Below are positions 1 through 6,794 of a stretch of 13,119 nt of DNA, piece after piece. Location of the stretch: positions 1 to 13,119 of the forward strand of contig CAMWWW010000027.1 of assembly GCA_947178015.1 (NCBI GenBank). The letters are read 5' to 3'. The notes below the pieces were generated by a model. The model was not told where the DNA came from, ran no database searches, and worked only from the letters and a program-made list of their open reading frames with translations. This stretch comes from an uncultured Clostridia bacterium (GTDB taxonomy: Bacteria > Bacillota > Clostridia > Lachnospirales > Lachnospiraceae). Position 1 is the stretch's first letter, and each line of letters opens with the position of its first letter. Both the position numbers and the translations under genes were made by a program.

Positions 1-48
1 ATACTTTGGATACTATGGAAAAGTGTAGATATAACACTGGGAGGTATT

Positions 49-1797
49 ATGAAATTTTTGTTGGTCGCAGTCAATGCCAAATATATTCATTCCAATCTGG
101 CAATCTATGATCTGAGGGCATATTGCCGAGATTTTAAAGAAAATATTGAGCTGGCGGAGTATACCATCAATGATACTGCCGATCATATTCTGGAAGATAT
201 GTTTCGGCGCGCGCCAGATGCGGTGGCGTTTTCTTGTTATATTTGGAATATTGTGCTGATCGAGCAGTTGGTGGACGAGCTGTGCAAGGTGCTTCCTGAT
301 ACGAAGTTTTGGTTAGGCGGACCAGAGGCGTCCTATCGGGCAGAACAGCTCCTTAATAGGCATCCTTGTCTGAGCGGGATTATGGTAGGTGAGGGAGAGA
401 GAACCTTTTTGCAGCTGCTTGAACATTATATTAGAGGGAACAGGGAGCTTAGCGCAGTCCAAAATCTAGTCTGCCGTGATGGGAAGAGAATCTTTTATAC
501 ACAAATGGGAGAGCCGGTGGGTCTTTCAGAGGTGCCGTTTCCCTATGAGGATATGACAGATTTTACAAATCGCATTGTATATTATGAGAGCAGCAGAGGA
601 TGTCCATTTTCGTGCAGTTATTGTCTTTCGTCGGTGGATAAAAAGCTTCGGTTTCGGGATCTTTCCATGGTGAAAAGGGAATTGCAGTTTTTTCTGGACC
701 AGCGGGTGAAGCAGGTAAAATTTGTTGATCGTACCTTTAATGTGTGGAAGGAACATGCGGTGGGTATCTGGAGCTATCTGCTCGAACATGATAATGGGAT
801 CACAAACTTTCATTTTGAGATAGCGGCTGATTTATTGGATGAGGAGGAGCTTTTGCTGCTGGGGAAGATGAGGCGGGGACTTGTGCAGCTTGAGATAGGG
901 GTTCAGTCGGCAAACAGTTATACGCTTAAAGAAATTCACCGTACAATGAGGCTTGATAAGATCCAATATGTAGTGGAGAGATTGCGCGGCAGCAAAAACA
1001 TTCATATTCATCTGGATCTGATTGCGGGGCTTCCTTTTGAGGATTATAGAAGCTTCTGCCAATCTTTTAATGTGATTTATCAGATGGAGCCGGATCAGCT
1101 TCAACTTGGTTTTTTGAAGGTGTTGCCGGGAACCTATATGGCGGAGGAGGCAGAGCATTATGGCATGGTATATCGCAGCATGCCAACTTATGAGGTACTG
1201 TATACAAAATGGATAAGTTATAAGGAGCTTTTGCGGCTGAAGGGTGTGGAGGAAATGGTGGAGGTATATTATAATAGTGCGCAGTTTATGGTTAGTATGC
1301 GAAAATTACTTCCATATTTTAAAACGCCGTATGATATGTATGATGCTATGGCAGAATATTACAGACAGGAAGGATTGACGGACAGAAAACAGAATCGGTT
1401 GGAGCGATATGAGATTTTGCTTGCATTTGCAGGGAGATGGATGACAGATGAGGAAATAGAGCGATTTCGGGAGTGCCTGTGTTTGGATCTGTATCTGAGG
1501 GAGAACTGGAAGAGCAAGCTGGATTTTGCGGAGGGTATGGAACAATATAAGAAAGAAAAGGCGGCGTTTTACAGGGCGGAGGCAAGGTTGCACCATTATC
1601 TGCCGGATTATGCGGGGTGTGATGGAAAGCAGCTTGCAAGGTTGACACAGCTTGCGTATTTTCGTTATAATCCGTTGACAGAGAATGAGCAGGAGGTATT
1701 TCTTCTATTTGATTACAAAAATAGAGATCCCTTGCATTATGCAGCGGCGGTGACAGAATTGCAGAAAGGAGAGTTGTATGCATATGCCGGAATTTAG
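49..1797 (+). CDS. B12-binding-domain radical SAM protein, DUF4080 type
   Basis: A 582-residue cytosolic radical SAM enzyme; its substrate is unknown. Residues about 1-130 resemble a cobalamin-binding Rossmann fold (NAKYIHSNLA near the start, WLGGPEAS near 88-95, GEGERTF near 114-120), but the classical DxHxxG cobalt-ligand motif is not visible. The radical SAM core follows, with the iron-sulfur motif CPFSCSYC giving Cys185, Cys189 and Cys192, then KFVDRTFN, EIGVQS and DLIAGLPFE, all typical of the family. Residues about 430-570 form the C-terminal region I associate with DUF4080 from memory. The start is supported by GGGAGGT at 39-45, although the 3-base gap to the ATG is short. The gene overlaps the exonuclease gene by 20 bases, so the two are probably co-translated. 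The family call is firm; any methyltransferase or other reaction would be speculation. Confidence 0.9.
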   Translation: MKFLLVAVNAKYIHSNLAIYDLRAYCRDFKENIELAEYTINDTADHILEDMFRRAPDAVAFSCYIWNIVLIEQLVDELCKVLPDTKFWLGGPEASYRAEQLLNRHPCLSGIMVGEGERTFLQLLEHYIRGNRELSAVQNLVCRDGKRIFYTQMGEPVGLSEVPFPYEDMTDFTNRIVYYESSRGCPFSCSYCLSSVDKKLRFRDLSMVKRELQFFLDQRVKQVKFVDRTFNVWKEHAVGIWSYLLEHDNGITNFHFEIAADLLDEEELLLLGKMRRGLVQLEIGVQSANSYTLKEIHRTMRLDKIQYVVERLRGSKNIHIHLDLIAGLPFEDYRSFCQSFNVIYQMEPDQLQLGFLKVLPGTYMAEEAEHYGMVYRSMPTYEVLYTKWISYKELLRLKGVEEMVEVYYNSAQFMVSMRKLLPYFKTPYDMYDAMAEYYRQEGLTDRKQNRLERYEILLAFAGRWMTDEEIERFRECLCLDLYLRENWKSKLDFAEGMEQYKKEKAAFYRAEARLHHYLPDYAGCDGKQLARLTQLAYFRYNPLTENEQEVFLLFDYKNRDPLHYAAAVTELQKGELYAYAGI

Positions 1798-2554
1798 CAT
1801 AGAGGATTTTGTTGCAGTGGATATTGAGACGACAGGACTGAATCCGGGCACCGAGAGCATAATAGAGATTGGGGCAGTGCGTGTCAGAGCCGGGCGGATA
1901 GAAGAAGAGTTTGAGACGTTTGTTCAGCCGGAAAGGAAGTTAAGCAGTTTTATTACCGAATTGACAGGGATCACGGATTCTATGCTTGTTGAAGCGCCAA
2001 ATGTGGAACATGCTTTGAGGGCTTTTTTGGATTTTGCTGGGCAGGATGTGCTGCTTGGACACAATATTTCTTTTGATTATGGGTTTCTTAAGAAAAATAT
2101 GGTGCTTATTGGGGAAAAATTTGTAAGGAAGGGGATTGATACGCTGCATATTGCAAGAAGACTGCTCCCTGATCTGGAAGATCGCAGTTTGATCAGCCTG
2201 TGCCGTTATTATCAGATAGAAAACAATCATGCGCATCGGGCAAAAAATGATGCGGTAGCGGCCTTTCAACTCTACTGTCGTCTTAAAATGGAAGAGTACG
2301 ACGGCGAAGAAGAGATGAAGCTTTTTTGCCCTGCGCCGCTGTACTGCCGCATAAAAAAGGATAGCCCAGCTACGGCGGCACAGCTACGATATCTGAAAGC
2401 GCTCGTGTCCTACCATGGTTTACCAGAGATAGAGATGGCGGCTCTCACAAATGGTGGGACTCTCTCTAAGAGTGAGGCGTCGAGACAGATTGATAAAATT
2501 ATCCTTATGCATGGCAGAATGTTGAATAAAACGCCGGGGAATTTTTCTGGATAA
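1778..2554 (+). CDS. DnaQ-like DEDDh 3'-5' exonuclease with extra C-terminal helical domain
   Basis: A 258-residue exonuclease of the DnaQ / DNA polymerase III epsilon family, which removes nucleotides from 3' ends using two metal ions. The DEDDh residues are visible: Asp15 and Glu17 in VDIETTGL, Asp100 in GHNISFDYGFL, and His153 with Asp158 in HRAKNDA. Residues about 195-245 form an additional segment (TAAQLRYLKALV, then LSKSEASRQID) resembling a short helical module seen on other nucleic-acid proteins; the catalytic fold does not need it. The start at 1778 is preferred because AGGAG at 1767-1771 lies six bases upstream; the in-frame ATG at 1784 is less well spaced. The ORF begins inside the radical SAM gene. 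It could be a stand-alone repair exonuclease rather than a replicative proofreading subunit, since no polymerase domain is attached. Confidence 0.9.
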   Translation: MHMPEFSIEDFVAVDIETTGLNPGTESIIEIGAVRVRAGRIEEEFETFVQPERKLSSFITELTGITDSMLVEAPNVEHALRAFLDFAGQDVLLGHNISFDYGFLKKNMVLIGEKFVRKGIDTLHIARRLLPDLEDRSLISLCRYYQIENNHAHRAKNDAVAAFQLYCRLKMEEYDGEEEMKLFCPAPLYCRIKKDSPATAAQLRYLKALVSYHGLPEIEMAALTNGGTLSKSEASRQIDKIILMHGRMLNKTPGNFSG

Positions 2555-2572
2555 GAGGGTATCGTTCCGCAA

Positions 2573-3181
2573 TTAAAGGCGTAAGGTTTTTAGCTGCTGT
2601 ATCAAGCTGTCTTTGAGAAGGGTGTTCAGGGAGGAGGCAGCAGCGATAAGAGAGTCAATCTTCTGCGGGGTTCCCTTTTTTTGGTAAAGCTTTCCCAGAA
2701 GCAGATATCCGGCTGTGACATCGCTTTTTATCGAAACGGCGTATTCAAGAACTTGGATAGCCTCGTTGTCGCGCCCGATCTCTGCGAATCTATTTCCCCA
2801 TTGGTATAGAGTGCGCGCCAACCTAGTAAAATTTTGATCGTATTCTGTAAGGGCGGGAAGGTTGGCGGGGCCATACATGAGCTTTAGCTCCGTGTTGGTG
2901 TAGTTGCTCAGGTTTACAATGGTGCAGGGAGCGAGATCGGTTACATTTTTTTGCAGCTCATCAAGTTTTTCATCAATTCCATAAAAAAAGGGTAGGGAAT
3001 CTAATGGAATTGTGATATAATCAAGATTGTCCAATGATTGTCGGCGGACGTTGTCGGCTTGTGCCTCGCGCTGCCAGAAGGAAGCGGAAGAAGCTGCGTC
3101 AAGTTTTTTGGCTTTTCGCAGCTCGTAGGACAGCCAAAGTAAAAATGTGACAAAAATTGCAAAAAGTGATGGAAAGCGCAT
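2573..3181 (-). CDS. Membrane-anchored TPR-like protein of unknown function
   Basis: A 202-residue protein from the start chosen here. The N-terminus has one hydrophobic stretch (about residues 4-17) followed by a basic ELRKAKK segment, consistent with an uncleaved membrane anchor. Residues about 115-185 look like one or two tetratricopeptide-type helical hairpins (ARTLYQWGNRFAEIGRDNEA, then a GYLLLGKLYQKKG helix), so a protein-binding role is plausible. No catalytic motif is seen. I chose the ATG at 3181 because GGAG (plus-strand 3190-3193) sits eight bases upstream of it; the in-frame ATG at 3199 would add six residues but has no ribosome site. The gene is convergent with the exonuclease gene, 18 bases away, and divergent from the small membrane-protein gene at 3215. 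I do not recognise a named family. Confidence 0.75.
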   Translation of the reverse strand: MRFPSLFAIFVTFLLWLSYELRKAKKLDAASSASFWQREAQADNVRRQSLDNLDYITIPLDSLPFFYGIDEKLDELQKNVTDLAPCTIVNLSNYTNTELKLMYGPANLPALTEYDQNFTRLARTLYQWGNRFAEIGRDNEAIQVLEYAVSIKSDVTAGYLLLGKLYQKKGTPQKIDSLIAAASSLNTLLKDSLIQQLKTLRL

Positions 3182-3214
3182 AGTTGTTTCTCCAATCATG
3201 AAAGGGGTGATAAT

Positions 3215-3319
3215 GTGAATTTTAATAATTCCAAAACCAGAAAGATTATTTCCGCAGTAATTATTATTCTGCTGGTTATTTCCATGGTCCTTCCGGTTCT
3301 GTTAGGTGCATTACAATAA
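3215..3319 (+). CDS. Small single-span membrane protein, 34 residues
   Basis: A short ORF with GTG start and TAA stop, encoding 34 residues: a polar basic head (NFNNSKTRK) followed by about 20 consecutive hydrophobic residues ending VLPVLLGALQ. This is the layout of a one-pass membrane peptide with the N-terminus inside. A strong ribosome site, AAAGGGGTG at 3201-3209, lies five bases before the GTG. The overall shape recalls short basic-head membrane peptides of Firmicutes such as Prli42 (a membrane anchor of the stressosome), but that is a resemblance only. It starts 33 bases from the divergent TPR-like gene and ends 94 bases before the VanW gene. Coding status rests on the ribosome site and the coherent membrane-helix composition; conservation would settle it. 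Confidence 0.65.
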   Translation: MNFNNSKTRKIISAVIIILLVISMVLPVLLGALQ

Positions 3320-3324
3320 AGTAT

Positions 3325-3338
3325 AGCGGAAATCCGCT
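3325..3338. repeat. Short inverted repeat upstream of the VanW gene
   Basis: AGCGGA-AA-TCCGCT is a perfect 6-base inverted repeat with a 2-base centre, lying just after the small membrane-protein stop codon and about 75 bases before the VanW start. As RNA it would form a 5-pair hairpin with loop AAAT. No T-run follows, so it is not a standard terminator. It could be an operator or a processing or attenuation hairpin, or it could be chance. Confidence 0.3.
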
Positions 3339-3413
3339 GCGGCGTCAACTGGTTGTATAGGAAGATGCCAAATGATAGTGATAGTTTTGAAGTAGAGAGT
3401 ATGGAGGAAGGGT

Positions 3414-5213
3414 ATGAAAAGGAATCATGCTTACGCAATGGTAGCTTCCGTCGTGCTGAGTGTAACGGCGGTGACGGGAACGACAATATGTCCGGCATAT
3501 GCAGCGGAGACGTCAGAGGCGTCAGAGCCCGTTGTGTATGATGGTGTGAAGGTTGGACCGGTAGAGGTCGGCGGCATGACGAAGGAGGAAGCAAAGGCAG
3601 CAGTGGAAGCTTATATGGAAGAGCTTCAGGCGAAAAAGATCACGCTTGCTTTGGAGGGAAGCAGCGAGAAAAGGATAGAAGCTTCGATGGCAGAGGTAGG
3701 ACTGTCATGGGCAAATCCTGATGTCTTTGATAAGATTGATCAGATGGGCAAATCAGGGAATGTAATTCGTAGATATAAGGTGAAGAAGGACCTTGCCTAT
3801 ACAGAGACGTCATTAGATCTGGAAATTGCTGTGGATGATGCAAAGATAAGGGCATGGATTGAGTCCAATCTTGAGGCGCTGGAAAGTCCGGCAGTGGACG
3901 CGGTAGTGCAGAAGACAGAACAGGGCTTTTCCATTACGCCAGAGCAGGTGGGAAGCACAGTGGATATGGAAGCGTCTATTGTAGCGGTGAAGAATTATCT
4001 GCTTGATAGCTGGAATTATGAGGATTGTACGATACCTCTTGTGGGGGCTGTGCAGAATCCAAGAGTGACAGCGGCGGAGTGCGCAAAGATTCAATCTACG
4101 CCGATGGCAGAGTTTACGACCTCCTACACCTCCTCAGGAAGCTCCAGATGTAAAAATATTGATGCGGCTGTAGCGAAAATAAATGGTTCTGTGCTGATGC
4201 CGGGAGATAAATTTTCCTGTCTTGAGCATATGCTTCCTTTTACTGCAGAAAATGGATATTATCCGGCAGGATCTTATATGGGCGGTATGCTTGTGGACAG
4301 TTATGGCGGCGGTGTTTGTCAGGTGTCTACTACCCTTTATAATTCTGTTTTGCTGGCGGAACTGGAAGTGAATCAGCGGTATAATCATGGTCTGACAGTG
4401 GGTTATGTGCAGCTTTCTTCGGATGCAGCGATTGCGGAGAGCAGCGGGATGGATTTTGTATTTACCAATAATACAAATGCGCCTATTTATATAGAGGGAT
4501 ATACAAAAGATAAGCGTGTCACCTTCAATATCTATGGTTTGGACGAGCGTCCTGCCAACAGAAAGGTCGAGTATAAAAACACGGTGATAGAGGTGATTAA
4601 TCCGCCAGAAGATGTGATAAAGGAGGACCCATCGCTTCCTGAGGGCGCCAGAAAGGTGACACAGAGCTCGCATACAGGCTACCGCGCAGAGCTGTATAAA
4701 TATGTGTATGTGGATGGTGTTCAGGTTTCAAAGGAAAAGGTCAATTCGAGTTATTATGCTCCGGCACCAAATTATATATCGGTGGGACCGGGCACAGCAG
4801 TTTCGGAGGACCCATCATCGGAGAACCCGGAAAATACAGAAAATGTACCAGCAGGGGTAGAGCCATCGGATCAACAGAATCCATCTAACACGCCAGAGAA
4901 TTCCGATCAGCAAAATCCGTCTGTTGTACCAGAAAATTCCAATCAACAGAACCCATCTGGCACGCCGGATAATCAAAATCAGCAAAATCCATCTGACACA
5001 CCAGATAATCAAAATCAGCAGAATCCGTCTGGCACACCATCCCCGCAGGGACCACCGTCTGGACCGGGTTCCCAGCCAAGTATGCCGTCTCAACAGGGAC
5101 CGGATTCCCAGCCAGATGTCTCATCTCAGCAGGGACCAGACTCGCAGTCTGGACCGGGTTATCAGTCAAATACACCGGGGCCTTCTGGTCCTTGGGATCA
5201 GCCTGTAGGCTAG
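3414..5213 (+). CDS. Secreted VanW-family wall protein with Pro/Gln/Ser repeat tail
   Basis: A 599-residue exported protein. A signal peptide (basic MKRNH, hydrophobic 8-25) probably ends after AYA at residue 30. Residues about 40-215 match the layout of the putative peptidoglycan-binding region (PG_binding_4 type) common before VanW domains. The VanW domain spans about 235-365, with the diagnostic GGGVCQVSTTLY at 298-309 and YNHGLTVGY after it. Residues about 385-455 form a further beta-rich, G5-like region. From about 461 the chain is low-complexity, rich in Pro, Gln, Ser and Asn. GGAGG at 3403-3407 supports the start, six bases upstream. VanW was named from vancomycin-resistance clusters, but its biochemical role is unknown; this copy has no van genes nearby, so it is probably a general wall protein. 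It is the first gene of a five-gene plus-strand run. No LPXTG-type sorting signal is seen. Confidence 0.9.
   Translation: MKRNHAYAMVASVVLSVTAVTGTTICPAYAAETSEASEPVVYDGVKVGPVEVGGMTKEEAKAAVEAYMEELQAKKITLALEGSSEKRIEASMAEVGLSWANPDVFDKIDQMGKSGNVIRRYKVKKDLAYTETSLDLEIAVDDAKIRAWIESNLEALESPAVDAVVQKTEQGFSITPEQVGSTVDMEASIVAVKNYLLDSWNYEDCTIPLVGAVQNPRVTAAECAKIQSTPMAEFTTSYTSSGSSRCKNIDAAVAKINGSVLMPGDKFSCLEHMLPFTAENGYYPAGSYMGGMLVDSYGGGVCQVSTTLYNSVLLAELEVNQRYNHGLTVGYVQLSSDAAIAESSGMDFVFTNNTNAPIYIEGYTKDKRVTFNIYGLDERPANRKVEYKNTVIEVINPPEDVIKEDPSLPEGARKVTQSSHTGYRAELYKYVYVDGVQVSKEKVNSSYYAPAPNYISVGPGTAVSEDPSSENPENTENVPAGVEPSDQQNPSNTPENSDQQNPSVVPENSNQQNPSGTPDNQNQQNPSDTPDNQNQQNPSGTPSPQGPPSGPGSQPSMPSQQGPDSQPDVSSQQGPDSQSGPGYQSNTPGPSGPWDQPVG
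4869..5039 (+). repeat. 36-base tandem repeat in the VanW-protein tail
   Basis: Four full 36-base units (4869-4904, 4905-4940, 4941-4976, 4977-5012) and a partial fifth (5013-5039). Each encodes a 12-residue unit of the form (D/N)QQNPSxxP(E/D)N(S/Q). The unit length is a multiple of three, so gain or loss of units keeps the frame. Downstream (to about 5208) the tail continues with looser repeats such as SQQGPDSQ. Synonymous differences between units (caa/cag, aat/aac) show that they are not freshly copied. Confidence 0.9.
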
Positions 5214-5259
5214 GAGGGCAGAAGGATGAGAGAGGGCAGAAGGATGAGAGAGGGCAGAA
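5214..5259 (+). repeat. 18-base tandem duplication carrying the ribosome site and start codon
   Basis: The unit GAGGGCAGAAGGATGAGA occurs at 5214-5231 and again at 5232-5249, and its first ten bases occur a third time at 5250-5259. Each full unit holds a purine-rich ribosome site and an ATG (5226 and 5244), so the initiation region of the HypE-like gene is duplicated in frame, giving the N-terminal residues MREGRRMREGR. Confidence 0.9.
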
Positions 5260-6287
5260 TAGCAGAGCCGGTATGGAAGCGTTCTGTGCGGAAAAGAATA
5301 AAAAACAGAAGAGCTGAGATACGGCAAGGAGCCGGTTTGGGAAGAGCTGGCAGTATCCTGTCTGTGGAAGAGGGAGGCATGGCAGTTACTGCGGAGGCGG
5401 CCCTTCTCACTTCCCTTTTATCGGGCAGCGATCTATCTGCAAGAATTCTTCTTCACAGAGCGGTGAATGGCTGTGCCGCCATGGGCGCTGAGCCTGTGGC
5501 AGTCCAGTTTCAGCTTTTGTGCCCGACAGATTTTACAGAGCCAGATTTAAGGAATCTGATCGGTGCGCTGGAGGAAGAGGCAAAGAGACTTGGCGTATCG
5601 CTGCTTCCCGGCAGAATAGAGGCTGCTTTGGCTGTAAAGCTGCCTTATCTGACATTGAATGGAATCGGAACGCGAAAGCAGACCGGGCAGGAATACCTGT
5701 CCGGTCAAACCTTGGGGGATGATCCAGAACGGAATAATGATCAGGTGCTGCATGCTGGTCAGGATCTGCTTGTAACAAAATGGATTGCGATGGAGGCGTC
5801 CATCCAGCTTGCCGCTATTTATGAGAAGGAGCTGCTTCAGCGTTTTACGCCGGTGTTTGTCTCTCATGTGCAGGCGTTTTTTCAGCATATTTCCACAGTG
5901 CCAGAGGCAAAGACTGCCTTGGAGCATCATGCCGCTGCTGTGCTTCCGATAGAGGAGGGCGGCATCTTTGGCGCGCTCTGGGAGCTTGCCGAGGATGCGG
6001 GGCTTGGCTTGGAGGCGGATGCAGGCGCGATTCCTGTGAAGCAGGAAACCATTGAGATCTGTGAGCTGCTTCACAAGAATCCATATCAGCTCCCTTCAGC
6101 GGGAAGCTTGCTGATTGCAGCGAAGGAAGGAGAGCATTTAAGGCAGAAGCTGCAAGCAAAGGGAATTCCGGCTGTGATGATAGGCAGGCTGACGGAGGGA
6201 AGAGACAGGGTTCTGTTTCATGGAGAGGAAAAGCGTTTTTTGGAGCTGCCATATTATTATGGGCTGTTTGGCGAAAAAGAAGAATAA
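5226..6287 (+). CDS. HypE/PurM-like (AIR synthase-related) protein, possibly catalytically degenerate
   Basis: 353 residues with the two-domain layout of the PurM/HypE/ThiL superfamily, which normally binds ATP and metal to phosphorylate or dehydrate a carbonyl or thiocarboxamide substrate. Recognisable parts are VNGCAAMGAEPVAV (80-93), GGIFGALWELAEDAGLGLE (245-263) and PVKQETIEICELLHKNPY (270-287), the last two in the C-terminal domain. Positions that are usually acidic or glycine-rich look altered: GAGLGRAGS (36-43) where GxGxDDA-like residues are expected, PGRI (128-131) where GGHT is expected, and PIEEGG (241-246) where (H)DxTEGG is expected. It may be a non-catalytic relative. No other hyp genes are near, so a hydrogenase role is not implied. 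The start may be 5226 or 5244, because the initiation site is duplicated. It begins 12 bases after the VanW stop. Confidence 0.75.
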   Translation: MREGRRMREGRIAEPVWKRSVRKRIKNRRAEIRQGAGLGRAGSILSVEEGGMAVTAEAALLTSLLSGSDLSARILLHRAVNGCAAMGAEPVAVQFQLLCPTDFTEPDLRNLIGALEEEAKRLGVSLLPGRIEAALAVKLPYLTLNGIGTRKQTGQEYLSGQTLGDDPERNNDQVLHAGQDLLVTKWIAMEASIQLAAIYEKELLQRFTPVFVSHVQAFFQHISTVPEAKTALEHHAAAVLPIEEGGIFGALWELAEDAGLGLEADAGAIPVKQETIEICELLHKNPYQLPSAGSLLIAAKEGEHLRQKLQAKGIPAVMIGRLTEGRDRVLFHGEEKRFLELPYYYGLFGEKEE

Positions 6288-6311
6288 AAATCAGGGAAAA
6301 GAGGGATAGGG

Positions 6312-6794
6312 ATGAGAGAGAAAATATTGGCTGTTATTGAGAAAAATAGCAGGATAGCAGTGAAGGATCTTGCTGTTTTGCTGGGCGAGTCAGAGGAGGC
6401 TGTGGCGGAAGAGATCGCTGCGATGGAGCAGGAAAAGGTTATCTGCGGATACCATACGTTGATTAACTGGGACAACACCAGCGAAGAGAAGGTGACGGCG
6501 CTTATAGAGGTGAAAGTGACGCCGCAGAGAGGGCAGGGTTTTGATAAGATTGCGGAGCGCATCTATAAATTTCCTGAGGTTCATGCAGTGTACCTAATGT
6601 CTGGCGGTTTTGATTTTACCGTTATTATTGAGGAAAAGACCATGCGTGAGGTGGCGCAGTTTGTCTCGGATAAGCTTGCACCTATGGATGCGATATTAAG
6701 CACAGCGACGCATTTTGTATTAAAGAAATATAAGGATCACGGAACAGTACTGGTGGATACGGTGCGTGAGGAAAGGATGCTGGTGACACCTTGA
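6312..6794 (+). CDS. Lrp/AsnC-family transcriptional regulator
   Basis: A 160-residue DNA-binding regulator of the leucine-responsive/AsnC family, which usually forms octamers and senses amino acids. Residues about 1-50 form the winged helix-turn-helix (KILAVIEKNSRIAVKDLAVLL, then the recognition helix near ESEEAVAEEIAAMEQ). Residues about 60-140 form the ligand-binding RAM domain, with the family-typical GGFDFTVIIE near 97-106. A GAGGG site at 6301-6305 lies six bases before the ATG. The stop codon overlaps the start of the aminotransferase gene (TTGA), so the two are translationally coupled. It probably regulates its own operon or amino-acid metabolism; the ligand cannot be read from the sequence. 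Confidence 0.92.
   Translation: MREKILAVIEKNSRIAVKDLAVLLGESEEAVAEEIAAMEQEKVICGYHTLINWDNTSEEKVTALIEVKVTPQRGQGFDKIAERIYKFPEVHAVYLMSGGFDFTVIIEEKTMREVAQFVSDKLAPMDAILSTATHFVLKKYKDHGTVLVDTVREERMLVTP

Noticed and set aside
6..35. Promoter-like TTGGAT ... TATAAC before the radical SAM gene
   Set aside because: The -10-like TATAAC at 30-35 would place the transcription start at about 42, inside the ribosome site at 39-45, so translation could not start normally. The true promoter is probably outside the window.
3325..3338. Intrinsic terminator between the small membrane gene and VanW
   Set aside because: The inverted repeat is short and has no T-run after it, so it is listed only as a repeat.
4869..5039. 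CRISPR-like array
   Set aside because: Units are directly adjacent without spacers, in frame with a protein tail, and vary at third codon positions; this is a coding repeat.
4815..5175. Open frames on both strands across the VanW tail
   Set aside because: They follow from the repetitive composition of the tail and show no ribosome site or recognisable protein; they are shadows of the VanW frame.
3414..5213. Vancomycin-resistance cluster
   Set aside because: Only a VanW-family domain is present. No vanH, vanA-type ligase, vanX or vanY gene is in the window, and the two-component genes lie in another operon on the opposite strand.
5226..6287. Hydrogenase maturation locus
   Set aside because: The protein resembles HypE in fold only; no hypA-D/F or hydrogenase genes are nearby and key motif residues are altered.
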